Below are positions 1 to 7,342 of a stretch of 64,000 bases of DNA, piece by piece (the first letter of the stretch is position 1; each line of letters opens with the position of its first letter). Both the position numbers and the translations under genes were made by a program. The notes under the pieces were generated by a model. The model ran no database searches. It was not told where the DNA came from and saw only the letters and a list, made by a program, of their open reading frames with translations. The stretch is from an uncultured Fibrobacter sp. (GTDB lineage Bacteria; Fibrobacterota; Fibrobacteria; Fibrobacterales; Fibrobacteraceae). The stretch lies in NCBI GenBank assembly GCA_946413655.1, contig CAMKLO010000001.1:62001-126000 (forward strand), read 5' to 3'.

Positions 1-2
1 TC

Positions 3-1142
3 AAGGCGATTGCGGACGAGGCTGGTCTCAACTTAGCGGTGTATGGCAACATGGACGAAACGGTTCAAATGACATTCAAGGATGTTACGTTGCCGGAACT
101 TTTAGCATCGCTTTTTCGGGGGAGCGCGTTCACGTTCCGTTTGGATTCGATGTCGCTGCTGGTTTCAGAAGATGGGGCAACGAAGGCGCTTGCAGATTTG
201 CGAGTTTATCCGTTAAAGCATGTTTCTCCAGAAAAAGCATCGGCACAGCTTACGAAGTTCATGAAAAGTACGGAACTAAATGTCTCGGAATATCGGGAGC
301 AGAATGCACTTGTGCTCGGGGGCTCGCCGCATGCACTTGGGCGTGCTACAGAACTACTGAAGATGATTGACGTGCCGCAAATGCAGGTGACGCTTGCTTG
401 CATGATTGTGGAATTCCGTAAGGGGCGCGGCTTTGCGATTGGTGTGCGGAGCGGGGCTGCGCGGAACGTGGGGGAGCGCGATATCCAGGCGCGGGGATTC
501 TTTGATTTTTTAGGGAAGGATATTTCGAAATCGGGTGCGTTCGGGAAGATTGGAATTTTGCCGGACCGCTTTGAGTTGGAACTTTCGTCGATGGAAGAGA
601 ACAACGAGGCGCGGGTACTTGCGCGACCGCGAGTGACTACTCTCAACGGCAATAAGGCAGAGCTCAACGTGACGAATACGGTCTATTACCTTATTAGTCA
701 GGTTTCGTCGGACGGTTACCCGATTACGGATTACCGCTCGTTCAACGATGGCATTTCGCTCGAACTCACGCCGACAATGACGCAGGACGGATTGATTACG
801 CTTGCGGTTGCGCCTGAAATCAAGACGGCAGGCAGGAGCTCGGGGGATGGACCGCGGGATATCAGTTCCCGCAATATGAATACGACTGTTGTGTTGCGGG
901 ATGGCGAGACGCTTTGTTTGGGCGGGCTCATCCGCAAGAATAAAACGGAGGTACGGTCGGCGGTGCCGTTTTTCGGGAGCATCCCTTTGCTTGGGCGCTT
1001 GTTCAGCTACACGTCCGAAGAAGAAGAGGAGAGCGAACTTGCAATATTCATCACGCCGAGTGTGGATGTTAGACGGGAGAACGGCTCTGCGAGCCTACAG
1101 TCGAAAGAGGCGAATGCTGCGGGGCTGCTTGCAGATCCATAG
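3..1142 (+). CDS. Secretin of a type II secretion / type IV pilus-like system (5' end outside window)
   Basis: Outer-membrane channel subunit. The reading frame is open to the window edge, so the N-terminus is missing; a GTG at 39 is only an internal in-frame codon. From the visible start it shows an STN-like short domain (about 35 residues), a secretin N-domain with the ring-building pattern around the stretch RVYPLKHVSPEKA, then the C-terminal secretin barrel domain ending in the family signature VPFFGSIPLLGRLF. This signature is shared by GspD and PilQ. Four genes downstream on the same strand encode a membrane protein with a GspC/PilP-like end and pilin-like proteins, so it sits at the head of what remains of a secretion/pilus operon. 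GspD versus PilQ cannot be decided from this fragment. Confidence 0.9.
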   Translation, partial: KAIADEAGLNLAVYGNMDETVQMTFKDVTLPELLASLFRGSAFTFRLDSMSLLVSEDGATKALADLRVYPLKHVSPEKASAQLTKFMKSTELNVSEYREQNALVLGGSPHALGRATELLKMIDVPQMQVTLACMIVEFRKGRGFAIGVRSGAARNVGERDIQARGFFDFLGKDISKSGAFGKIGILPDRFELELSSMEENNEARVLARPRVTTLNGNKAELNVTNTVYYLISQVSSDGYPITDYRSFNDGISLELTPTMTQDGLITLAVAPEIKTAGRSSGDGPRDISSRNMNTTVVLRDGETLCLGGLIRKNKTEVRSAVPFFGSIPLLGRLFSYTSEEEEESELAIFITPSVDVRRENGSASLQSKEANAAGLLADP

Positions 1143-1202
1143 CTGAGAGGTGATAGAAATTAAGAATATAACCAATGACTAATAACTAATAACTAATAAC
1201 CA
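1143..1202. repeat. AT-rich low-complexity spacer of TAATAACTAA-type units
   Basis: Short stuttering units built from ACTAATA/ACCAATGA. Related spacers lie at 3940-3985, 17025-17060, 45215-45255, 56890-57055 and 61440-61495, so this is a genome-type intergenic repeat. The first ATG of the next gene lies inside the stretch. Confidence 0.6.
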
Positions 1203-2372
1203 ATGACCAACAACATATTTTTATGGAATAAGCGAATTGCGCCTGTCTCGGCGCGTATGATGACGTGGGAGGTGACGACTGCATTTGACGGAATGCTCAC
1301 GGAAACGGAATTGCAGAAACGCTTTGACGAGGACTTTCAAGGTGTGCAATCCGCTTGTGATGTCAATATGGGATGTTCGGAAAATCGGGTACTCTTTTGG
1401 CCGCTTGTTTCGTTCAATGCATCGGATGGTCGTCGCCATCGTTATCTTGTTGCCATCGCAAATGAACCGTTGTTACCTTATCGCAAAAAATTCGATCGTT
1501 GCTTGCCAATACAAGTTACGCTTTATGGGATTGCGGATAAAATACTGCGCGAAGAACAAGTAGATTTTGTGGGCGTTGGATATATGGAAAATAGAGCTGA
1601 GATTGTTTCTCGAAATGACGGGAATTTGTTGTTCGTTACCCTTTGGAATAAAACTTTGTACATACTCGTTTTCATGAAGGGTCGTTTGTGTCATTGGTCG
1701 GAGGAATGTGGATATGGGAAATCCTTTGACGAACTGTGTCGGGATCGTATTGTGCATTTTAAAGAATTCCTGCAATCGGACGAATTGTTCGAAAATGCGG
1801 GAGTTTTTGACGAAGTTCTTGCGAATTGCGACCGGATGGAAAATCAGGAAGAACTATTTCGTTTGGGCGCCCGTGATCCGTTTTGGCGCCACTTGGACTT
1901 GGACGTGTGCGAATCGATGAAAAAATGTGAAAAACATCGTTTGACGCTTGTCGTTGTTGTTGCGACTTTCTTGATGCTTGTCTTTTGGTTGGTATTTCCG
2001 CTTTTGGAAATCGGCGAAACTCCAAAGCTCGGATTAATGAACGATGTTGCTTCGGTTGAACTGGATTTGCCTCCGTCGGAAATTGTCGATTTGCTGGCGT
2101 GGGCGAAGGGTCATCGTGATTTGATTCCTGCGGGTTGGGGAGGAATGCGTGACGGCTCCAAGGACGGTCGAAAATCCTGTAGCTTGCCTGATTTTAAGTT
2201 GCTCGGAATAGTTGGGGACCGTGCTGTTCTCGTTGAAACATCGGTTAGCGAAAAGAAAATATTGACGATGGACGATTCGCTTGATTCTTATCGCATAAAA
2301 GCGATTGGTCGAAATAATGTGGTGTTGCGTTGTGGAGGTAAGGAGGTGCGGTATGAAGTCGGTGCGAGGTAA
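1203..2372 (+). CDS. Single-pass membrane protein with GspC/PilP-like C-terminal domain (secretion/pilus assembly)
   Basis: 389 residues. Residues 1-240 form a soluble, presumably cytoplasmic domain that I do not recognise. Residues about 246-268 are one strong transmembrane helix (LTLVVVVATFLMLVFWLVF). About 120 residues then follow on the periplasmic side. The end (about 333-386) has the pattern FKLLGIVGDRAVLVE, a KKILTMDDSLD turn, then VVLRCGGKEVRYEV. This matches the homology region of GspC and PilP that binds the secretin N0 domain. The overall layout (cytoplasmic domain, one helix, periplasmic domain) is like GspL, so it may combine both roles. It lies between the secretin and the pilin-like genes. 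The start ATG lies in low-complexity repeat DNA with no good ribosome site, so the true start could be further in (Met19/20). Confidence 0.6.
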   Translation: MTNNIFLWNKRIAPVSARMMTWEVTTAFDGMLTETELQKRFDEDFQGVQSACDVNMGCSENRVLFWPLVSFNASDGRRHRYLVAIANEPLLPYRKKFDRCLPIQVTLYGIADKILREEQVDFVGVGYMENRAEIVSRNDGNLLFVTLWNKTLYILVFMKGRLCHWSEECGYGKSFDELCRDRIVHFKEFLQSDELFENAGVFDEVLANCDRMENQEELFRLGARDPFWRHLDLDVCESMKKCEKHRLTLVVVVATFLMLVFWLVFPLLEIGETPKLGLMNDVASVELDLPPSEIVDLLAWAKGHRDLIPAGWGGMRDGSKDGRKSCSLPDFKLLGIVGDRAVLVETSVSEKKILTMDDSLDSYRIKAIGRNNVVLRCGGKEVRYEVGAR

Positions 2373-3327
2373 CGTTCTCCCGCTTGTGCTCGGGCTTCTT
2401 TTGGTGCAGTCTATTCTTGTAACGTCGATGCTCCGTTTGCCAGGACCGCTCCGTCAGACGGTTGCGCTTGTCGCAAAAGAAACGCAAGAGATGTATTTGG
2501 CGGAATCTGCGGTTTTATCAAAACTGAATGGATTCCCAGAGGGCTATTTTACGGATGTTCCGCCTGTTGAAAGCCGCGTTTTGGGACCGTGGATGTTATG
2601 GCAAACGGTGTGGCGCACGGAAGGTCCTGTCAACAAGTTCCAGTTCCGTTTGGGGAACGCTTATTCGCAATTTCCGACATCGGAATGGATGCGTTGCGCC
2701 GTTTTGCTGGAGCATAATTTGCACGAAAATATAATGCATGCGAAAAACTTGAAAAATCTTTCGGGAAACCGCCGTTTTTTTCGGCTGGATTCATCGGGCG
2801 TGCAGGGGGCTTTTGCTTTTAACGTGAGTGGAGGCGATTTGACGCTTGATCTTGGCGGGAATGAGTTTCTGGGCGGTATTCCCAAGTCGTTTTTGGCTCA
2901 TTCGTTTATGGCAAATGTTGAGGGCGATGTCAAGATTCGCGGGACTGCCCATTTTGATACTCTTCGAATTTATGCGACGGGAACGGTCTTGTTGCAGGGA
3001 AGTGTGTCTGCCGACTATGCCGAAATCTTCGGGCTTGCAGGGGTTGCAGTGACCGGTAAGGTTTCGTTTGCGGGGATGCTACTTTCAAAGCAAAGTATTG
3101 AAATTTCGGACCGTGCGAAACTGAATTTCCCTAGCATCGCTGTTGCGGTTGGTTATCGCGGAAACCGTTTTGCGTTGTATGGAAAATCGGTTTTTGAAGG
3201 CTTGGCAATTGCTCCTTCGGGAACTTTTGAACGAGATTCTTCGACAACAATGCTAGATTCGACAAAAGCGCTTTTGCCATTTTGTATGGATTCCCAGCCT
3301 GTCGTGTTTGCCCGGAGGCGCTTGTGA
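2353..3327 (+). CDS. Minor-pilin-like (PilX/GspK-like) surface protein with beta-helix-like segment
   Basis: The start at 2353 is chosen because AAGGAGG lies seven bases upstream; the gene overlaps the previous one by 20 bases. The N-terminus is MKSVRGNVLPLVLGLLLVQ, a short basic leader followed by a hydrophobic helix as in GspK/PilX minor pilins, without the usual Glu at +5. Residues about 190-270 have repeated short strands (NVEGDVKIRG, ATGTVLLQGSV, GLAGVAVTGKV), as in right-handed beta-helix or bactofilin-like folds. Operon context supports a role at the pseudopilus tip or in assembly. No specific family is recognised. Confidence 0.55.
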   Translation: MKSVRGNVLPLVLGLLLVQSILVTSMLRLPGPLRQTVALVAKETQEMYLAESAVLSKLNGFPEGYFTDVPPVESRVLGPWMLWQTVWRTEGPVNKFQFRLGNAYSQFPTSEWMRCAVLLEHNLHENIMHAKNLKNLSGNRRFFRLDSSGVQGAFAFNVSGGDLTLDLGGNEFLGGIPKSFLAHSFMANVEGDVKIRGTAHFDTLRIYATGTVLLQGSVSADYAEIFGLAGVAVTGKVSFAGMLLSKQSIEISDRAKLNFPSIAVAVGYRGNRFALYGKSVFEGLAIAPSGTFERDSSTTMLDSTKALLPFCMDSQPVVFARRRL

Positions 3328-3653
3328 ATCTTTCTCGTCATTCCGAGGGCTTTACTTTACCCGAAGTCTGCGTGGCGCTGGTGGTTTTTCTCGTTGGAAC
3401 GGCATCATTGCTTGGTTGTTGGACCTTTTTCAATCGCGAAGTTGCCGATGAACGCTTCCGGTTGGAGCTGTTTTACGACGTGGAAAATGCGATGGAATCG
3501 TTGATTATGGAACGTCCTTTATGCGCGGACTCCCTTGTGATGTTGGATGCTGTAATCGCTCGCTTAACTTTTGTTCCCGGTAACAACCGTCTTATGTGGG
3601 CCGTTGCGGAGCGATATGGCTTTAGATTTAAACGTTTGGTGCGATGCCGGTGA
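3324..3653 (+). CDS. Prepilin-type N-terminal methylation protein (pseudopilin)
   Basis: The GTG start at 3324 overlaps the stop of the preceding gene (GTGA) and is preceded by GGAGG. The leader NLSRHSEG is followed by FTLPEVCVALVVFLVG, the type III signal cut by prepilin peptidase between Gly and Phe, with the conserved Glu at +5. About 110 residues, short for a pilin, so probably a minor pseudopilin. Translationally coupled within the secretion/pilus operon. Confidence 0.75.
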   Translation: MNLSRHSEGFTLPEVCVALVVFLVGTASLLGCWTFFNREVADERFRLELFYDVENAMESLIMERPLCADSLVMLDAVIARLTFVPGNNRLMWAVAERYGFRFKRLVRCR

Positions 3654-3660
3654 GGTGCAG

Positions 3661-3936
3661 ATGAAAAGTCTATCACGGATAAATGGTTTTACTTTTTTAG
3701 AAATGCTTGTTGCGATGACTGTTGCCGCCATCCTTACTGCAGTCTCGTTGAACGTTTATTCGGTAATTCACCAAGGGACTCTAAAAACGGTGTACCACTA
3801 TGGGCAGTTCGTCGGTGAAATGGTTGATGAACTTCGTTGCCGCACTCGTTTTGTGCGAGGACTGCCACCTTGCGACGGTGTTCCATGTGAAGGTTCTTTT
3901 TGTGAATCCCAGATGAATATCCGCCAACGGTTTTGA
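3661..3936 (+). CDS. Prepilin-type N-terminal methylation protein (pseudopilin)
   Basis: ATG at 3661, seven bases after the previous stop, with GAGGTG upstream. It has the type III signal NG|FTFLEMLVAMTVAAIL with Glu at +5 of the mature protein. Only 91 residues: the hydrophobic helix plus a short C-terminal region with two Cys, so a small minor pseudopilin or a shortened one. Last gene of the operon; AT-rich repeat spacer follows. Confidence 0.7.
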   Translation: MKSLSRINGFTFLEMLVAMTVAAILTAVSLNVYSVIHQGTLKTVYHYGQFVGEMVDELRCRTRFVRGLPPCDGVPCEGSFCESQMNIRQRF

Positions 3937-3989
3937 ACTTTACTGATTAATAACTAATGACCAATAACCAACAACTAAACAAACAAAAA

Positions 3990-4006
3990 GCCCCGCAATG
4001 CGGGGC
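3990..4006 (-). terminator. Rho-independent terminator of the GT2 gene
   Basis: GCCCCGC-aat-GCGGGGC stem. On the minus strand it is followed by five T, and it sits 43 bases beyond the stop of the minus-strand glycosyltransferase. It could also stop the opposing pilin operon. Confidence 0.75.
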
Positions 4007-4048
4007 GTCTTGAATCTCGGAGGCTTAAGCGACCTGTGACCTGCGTCA

Positions 4049-5602
4049 CTAGTTCGTTGCCTGTTCTTCCACGTTTTCGGAGCGCTTGATGGCCTTGTGG
4101 ATTTCAATCAAGTTGCTGATGTAGTGCATAAAGGACAGCACGCTCACTGAAAGGAAACCGATAGCGTAAAGCGCGAGGAACGGGCCGATAATCCATTTGC
4201 TGGCGTTGATGTATTCGAGCAAACCGAAGATGCAATAGACACCGACGATAAGTTCGAGGAGTGCCATCCACGGGAACTTCTGTGCGTAATGGCTAATGGC
4301 CTTTTTCTTGGAGTCGCCGCTCTTCGGGGTGCGGACGAAGCTACCCTTGGTGCCAAGCACTGCGGCGAACACGGCACGGGAATTGCTCACCGCGATGCCT
4401 ACGCCAAGAGCCATCAGAATGGGCAGCGAAAGCAGGCGGACCTTCCAACCGGTATAGCCGGAACAACGCTGTGCGACAAAGTAAAGAACAGAAGGAGCGA
4501 TTGCCGCAAGGAAGATAAAGATGAATCCGATGGTGTAGGCCCAAGCGGGGAGATGGGCGACCGGTTCAAAGAAAGCGAGGAGCGGCCAAGCGCAAAGTGC
4601 GGTAAACAACATGCAAGGGTGAATCGAGTAGTGTGTTGTGTGGAGGATGGCTCCGAGCTTCACGCGGAACGGAACCTTGGAACGCAACACCTTCGGCAAA
4701 ATCTTGATGGCCGTTTGGATGGAACCCTTTGCCCAGCGGAACTGCTGTGCCTTGAACGCGTTGATGTCGTTGGGGAGTTCGGCTGGAACAATCACGTCGA
4801 ACACGAACTTCATCTTCCAACCGGCAAGCTGGGACCGGTACGAAAGGTCCATGTCTTCGGTGAGCGTATCACCTTCCCAACCGCCACCGCCATAGATGGC
4901 GTCCTTGCGCCAGATGCCTGCAGTGCCGTTGAAGTTCATGAACAACTTGCCCCAGCTACGTGCGGATTGTTCTACGACAAAGTGACCGTCGATACCGATA
5001 GACTGCGCCAGCGTAAGACCGGATTCAGTGCGGTTCAAGTGGCCCCAGCGACCTTGTACGAGCCCGACCTGCGGGTCCATGACGAGGTAGGGAACCGTCT
5101 TGAGGAGGAAGTCTTTCTCCGGAACGAAGTCCGCATCGAAGATGGCGAGGAATTCACCCTTGGCGACTGCCATGCCTTCCTTGAGGGCGCCCGCCTTGAA
5201 GTCCTTGCGGTTCGTGCGGTGGATGAGCTTGATATCGTAGCCACGGGCGGCAAGTTCTGCAACTTTCTTCTTGGTGACTTCGTAACATTCGTCGGTAGAA
5301 TCGTCCAGAACCTGAATTTCGTGTTTGTCCTTGGGGTAGTCGATAGCGCAGACTGCTTCTAGAAGTCGTTCGACGCAGTTGGCTTCGTTAAATACCGGAA
5401 GCTGGGTCGTGACCTGCGGGAGGTCTGCCATGGAATGTTCACGGTAGAATTTCAGAATGGTTTTGCGGTCGGAAAGTCGAGTGTGGCGGCTGTTCTTGAG
5501 GAATAGGTAGATGCTGTAATAGCAGCTAAATCCGTAAATCACCAATCCCACGCCTGCAATCACATAGACGACGAACATTGTGTATAAGAGTATTGTACTC
5601 AT
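4049..5602 (-). CDS. Processive family 2 glycosyltransferase (cellulose-synthase/CslA-like membrane enzyme)
   Basis: About 517 residues from ATG 5602 (an in-frame GTG at 5623 is possible; AAAAGG lies 11 bases before 5602). N-terminal membrane helix, cytosolic GT2 domain, and several C-terminal helices around residues 320-420 and 455-500. Catalytic signatures: LPVFNE for nucleotide-sugar binding, DDSTDE, FDADFVP (DxD metal site), TEDMD (general base) and the processivity motif QQFRWAKG. These features fit a membrane synthase of beta-glucan, mannan or a glycolipid headgroup. The sugar donor cannot be read from sequence. Monocistronic, divergent from the TusA-like operon. Confidence 0.85.
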   Translation of the reverse strand: MSTILLYTMFVVYVIAGVGLVIYGFSCYYSIYLFLKNSRHTRLSDRKTILKFYREHSMADLPQVTTQLPVFNEANCVERLLEAVCAIDYPKDKHEIQVLDDSTDECYEVTKKKVAELAARGYDIKLIHRTNRKDFKAGALKEGMAVAKGEFLAIFDADFVPEKDFLLKTVPYLVMDPQVGLVQGRWGHLNRTESGLTLAQSIGIDGHFVVEQSARSWGKLFMNFNGTAGIWRKDAIYGGGGWEGDTLTEDMDLSYRSQLAGWKMKFVFDVIVPAELPNDINAFKAQQFRWAKGSIQTAIKILPKVLRSKVPFRVKLGAILHTTHYSIHPCMLFTALCAWPLLAFFEPVAHLPAWAYTIGFIFIFLAAIAPSVLYFVAQRCSGYTGWKVRLLSLPILMALGVGIAVSNSRAVFAAVLGTKGSFVRTPKSGDSKKKAISHYAQKFPWMALLELIVGVYCIFGLLEYINASKWIIGPFLALYAIGFLSVSVLSFMHYISNLIEIHKAIKRSENVEEQATN

Positions 5603-5634
5603 TCTACTATATACCTTTTGCACTTACTGAAGTG

Positions 5635-5646
5635 TTTGGCGCCAAA
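5635..5646. promoter_or_regulatory. Perfect 12-bp palindrome between divergent genes
   Basis: TTTGGCGCCAAA lies 33 bases upstream of the GT2 start, in the intergenic region shared with the TusA-like operon. Size and place suit a dimeric repressor site; the regulator is unknown. Confidence 0.35.
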
Positions 5647-5759
5647 TATAGAAACGCAATGTGAACTTTGCTACATTTTAAAGGAAATTTAGTCCAATTT
5701 TCGCTCTGGAAAGCATATTTTTACATACTTATGAATAGACTTTTTTACAATGGCGTTTT

Positions 5760-6308
5760 ATGCTGAAAAATACAGAAAAACGCAATAAAAATTTAACATC
5801 CCCAATCGCCCGCTGGATAGAAGTAAATCGGGAAACCGCAGGTTTTACAGATTCTTTACGTAAATTGCTCATGTACGCCTGCGTGGAATGGATCCGCCGT
5901 GGGACATCGGCGCTCCTCACTCCCGAGGAGGCTCTTTCAAAGATAGTCTGTTGTTCGCTCCCCGAGTTTCCGGTGGGGGAATGGGCCGAAAGTCCCGAAA
6001 AATACATGGACGAAATCGCCGATTTTTGCGAAAAGGCGAAAGTTTTGCCCTTGCCTGCTGCTCTTCAGGGGGAGATTCCTTCCGTTTTGGACCTTCGCGG
6101 GGTGAAATGCCCTCTCAATGCAGCCCGTTCGAGAATCGTCATGTCGGGTTATCCGGCTGGCCGGACGCTGAAAATCCTCCTCGATGATGGCTCTCCCATC
6201 GAAAATGTGCCCGGTTCGCTGGTTGCGGACGGCCATAAAGTACTATCCCGCGAAAAAAAAAGCAATTATTGGGAAATCTCTGTGGTCAAAATGGATTCAA
6301 GAGTATAG
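5760..6308 (+). CDS. TusA/SirA-family sulfurtransferase-like protein with extra N-terminal domain
   Basis: 182 residues. Residues about 108-175 are a TusA fold: VLDLRGVKCPLNAAR, then LKILLDDGSPIENVPGSL and a final beta strand. The candidate sulfur-carrying Cys is Cys117 in CPLN; the usual motif is CPxP, so the second Pro is Asn. Residues 1-105 form a helical region with Cys41, Cys64, Cys65 and Cys90 that I do not recognise. First gene of a tight three-gene operon (gaps of 9 and 2 bases), followed 90 bases later by a SulP transporter, which makes a sulfur-related role attractive but unproven. No clear Shine-Dalgarno at the ATG. Confidence 0.7.
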   Translation: MLKNTEKRNKNLTSPIARWIEVNRETAGFTDSLRKLLMYACVEWIRRGTSALLTPEEALSKIVCCSLPEFPVGEWAESPEKYMDEIADFCEKAKVLPLPAALQGEIPSVLDLRGVKCPLNAARSRIVMSGYPAGRTLKILLDDGSPIENVPGSLVADGHKVLSREKKSNYWEISVVKMDSRV

Positions 6309-6317
6309 ATTGTTTAT

Positions 6318-6908
6318 GTGGAAAACAGAGTATTAGTTATAGGCGATGAATTGTTCGGTTCCAAGGGCGAAGCGGCGAACCGTTTTGTGGAAGCGGTGCT
6401 ATGCAAGGAACCCAGCCGTCCTATACAGTTTTCCCTGAATGTGCCTGTGGCGGTATCGCTTTCGCAACTCAGGACACGCCTTTCTTCTGATGTTATCGGG
6501 AAAAATGCCGGCCGCATTATTGTAGGGCTCGGACTACGTGAATTGAATAATGGCGGGGCCGACGGTGCTTCTGTCGCCAATCTATTGATGCTCCTGGTGA
6601 ACGAACTCGTGAACAAGACTCAATCGCGCTTGTTTTTGCTCACGATTCCCTCGGATATGTTCCCGATTGCCGTAAATGAGGTCGAATATTTAAATATGGG
6701 AATTCGCGAAGTCTGTGCGGCGAACAAAAACCGCATTACGTTGCTTGATTTTGCGAAATTTGCCGAGGAATTCAAGGAAAAACAGATGGAACGCGGCAAG
6801 TTCGGGCGGAGCCTTTTCATGGAAAATGGCGAACCGACGTCGCTTTGCTGCATGTTTTTGGCCTTGTATTTGCAGGATAAACTCGTAAAAGATTTAAAGG
6901 AGATATAA
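6318..6908 (+). CDS. Conserved hypothetical protein, possibly degenerate SGNH-like fold
   Basis: 196 residues, GTG start. An alternating strand/helix pattern opens with VLVIGDELFG, where a GDS hydrolase would have GDSxxxG; later IIVGLGLRELNNGG resembles the GxND block. The catalytic Ser is absent (Glu in its place), so hydrolase activity is doubtful. Function not recognised. Translationally close to its neighbours (9 and 2 bases). Confidence 0.5.
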   Translation: MENRVLVIGDELFGSKGEAANRFVEAVLCKEPSRPIQFSLNVPVAVSLSQLRTRLSSDVIGKNAGRIIVGLGLRELNNGGADGASVANLLMLLVNELVNKTQSRLFLLTIPSDMFPIAVNEVEYLNMGIREVCAANKNRITLLDFAKFAEEFKEKQMERGKFGRSLFMENGEPTSLCCMFLALYLQDKLVKDLKEI

Positions 6909-6910
6909 AT

Positions 6911-7252
6911 ATGGGTCTTTTTGACAATCGTTTTGCTAGTAAAAACGCGGCCATGAGCCGTGCTTTCTCCATTGATTCCGAAAAGGATCGGAAAAAACGG
7001 GTTTCGCCTCGCGAACCGGCCGCCCCCAAGATGGGAATCTGCGACAAGTGCCACAAGGAAGCACTGTTGCGCTCTTACCGCTCCAAGGAAATGTCTATGT
7101 CCGATGGTGCCGCAAGCTTTGGCACGGTGGTGAAGCACCTCTGCGAAGACTGTGCCCCGCGCTCCAAGCGCTTCGAAGATACGAACGTCGCCCCGATGGA
7201 TAAAAAGCAAGTCAAGAACCTTATGCGCTCTGCAAAGAAGGGGTTGCTGTAA
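6911..7252 (+). CDS. Small zinc-ribbon protein
   Basis: 113 residues, preceded by the strong ribosome site AAGGAGATA. Two CxxC knuckles (CDKCHKE and CEDCAP, about 35 residues apart) form a probable Zn site. The N-terminus is basic and Ser/Lys-rich, and the C-terminus is Lys-rich. Probably a cytosolic adaptor or nucleic-acid-binding protein. Last gene of the TusA-like operon. Confidence 0.65.
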   Translation: MGLFDNRFASKNAAMSRAFSIDSEKDRKKRVSPREPAAPKMGICDKCHKEALLRSYRSKEMSMSDGAASFGTVVKHLCEDCAPRSKRFEDTNVAPMDKKQVKNLMRSAKKGLL

Positions 7253-7342
7253 AAAATATTTTATAAAAAAATCTTACTCCCCTTAACGAAATTGAAGTAA
7301 ATTCTTAAATTTGGGTCTCGATTTTATATATGGAGACCTTAA

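Noticed and set aside
4289..5362. 357-codon plus-strand frame opposite the GT2 gene
   Set aside because: Antisense to a glycosyltransferase with intact catalytic motifs.
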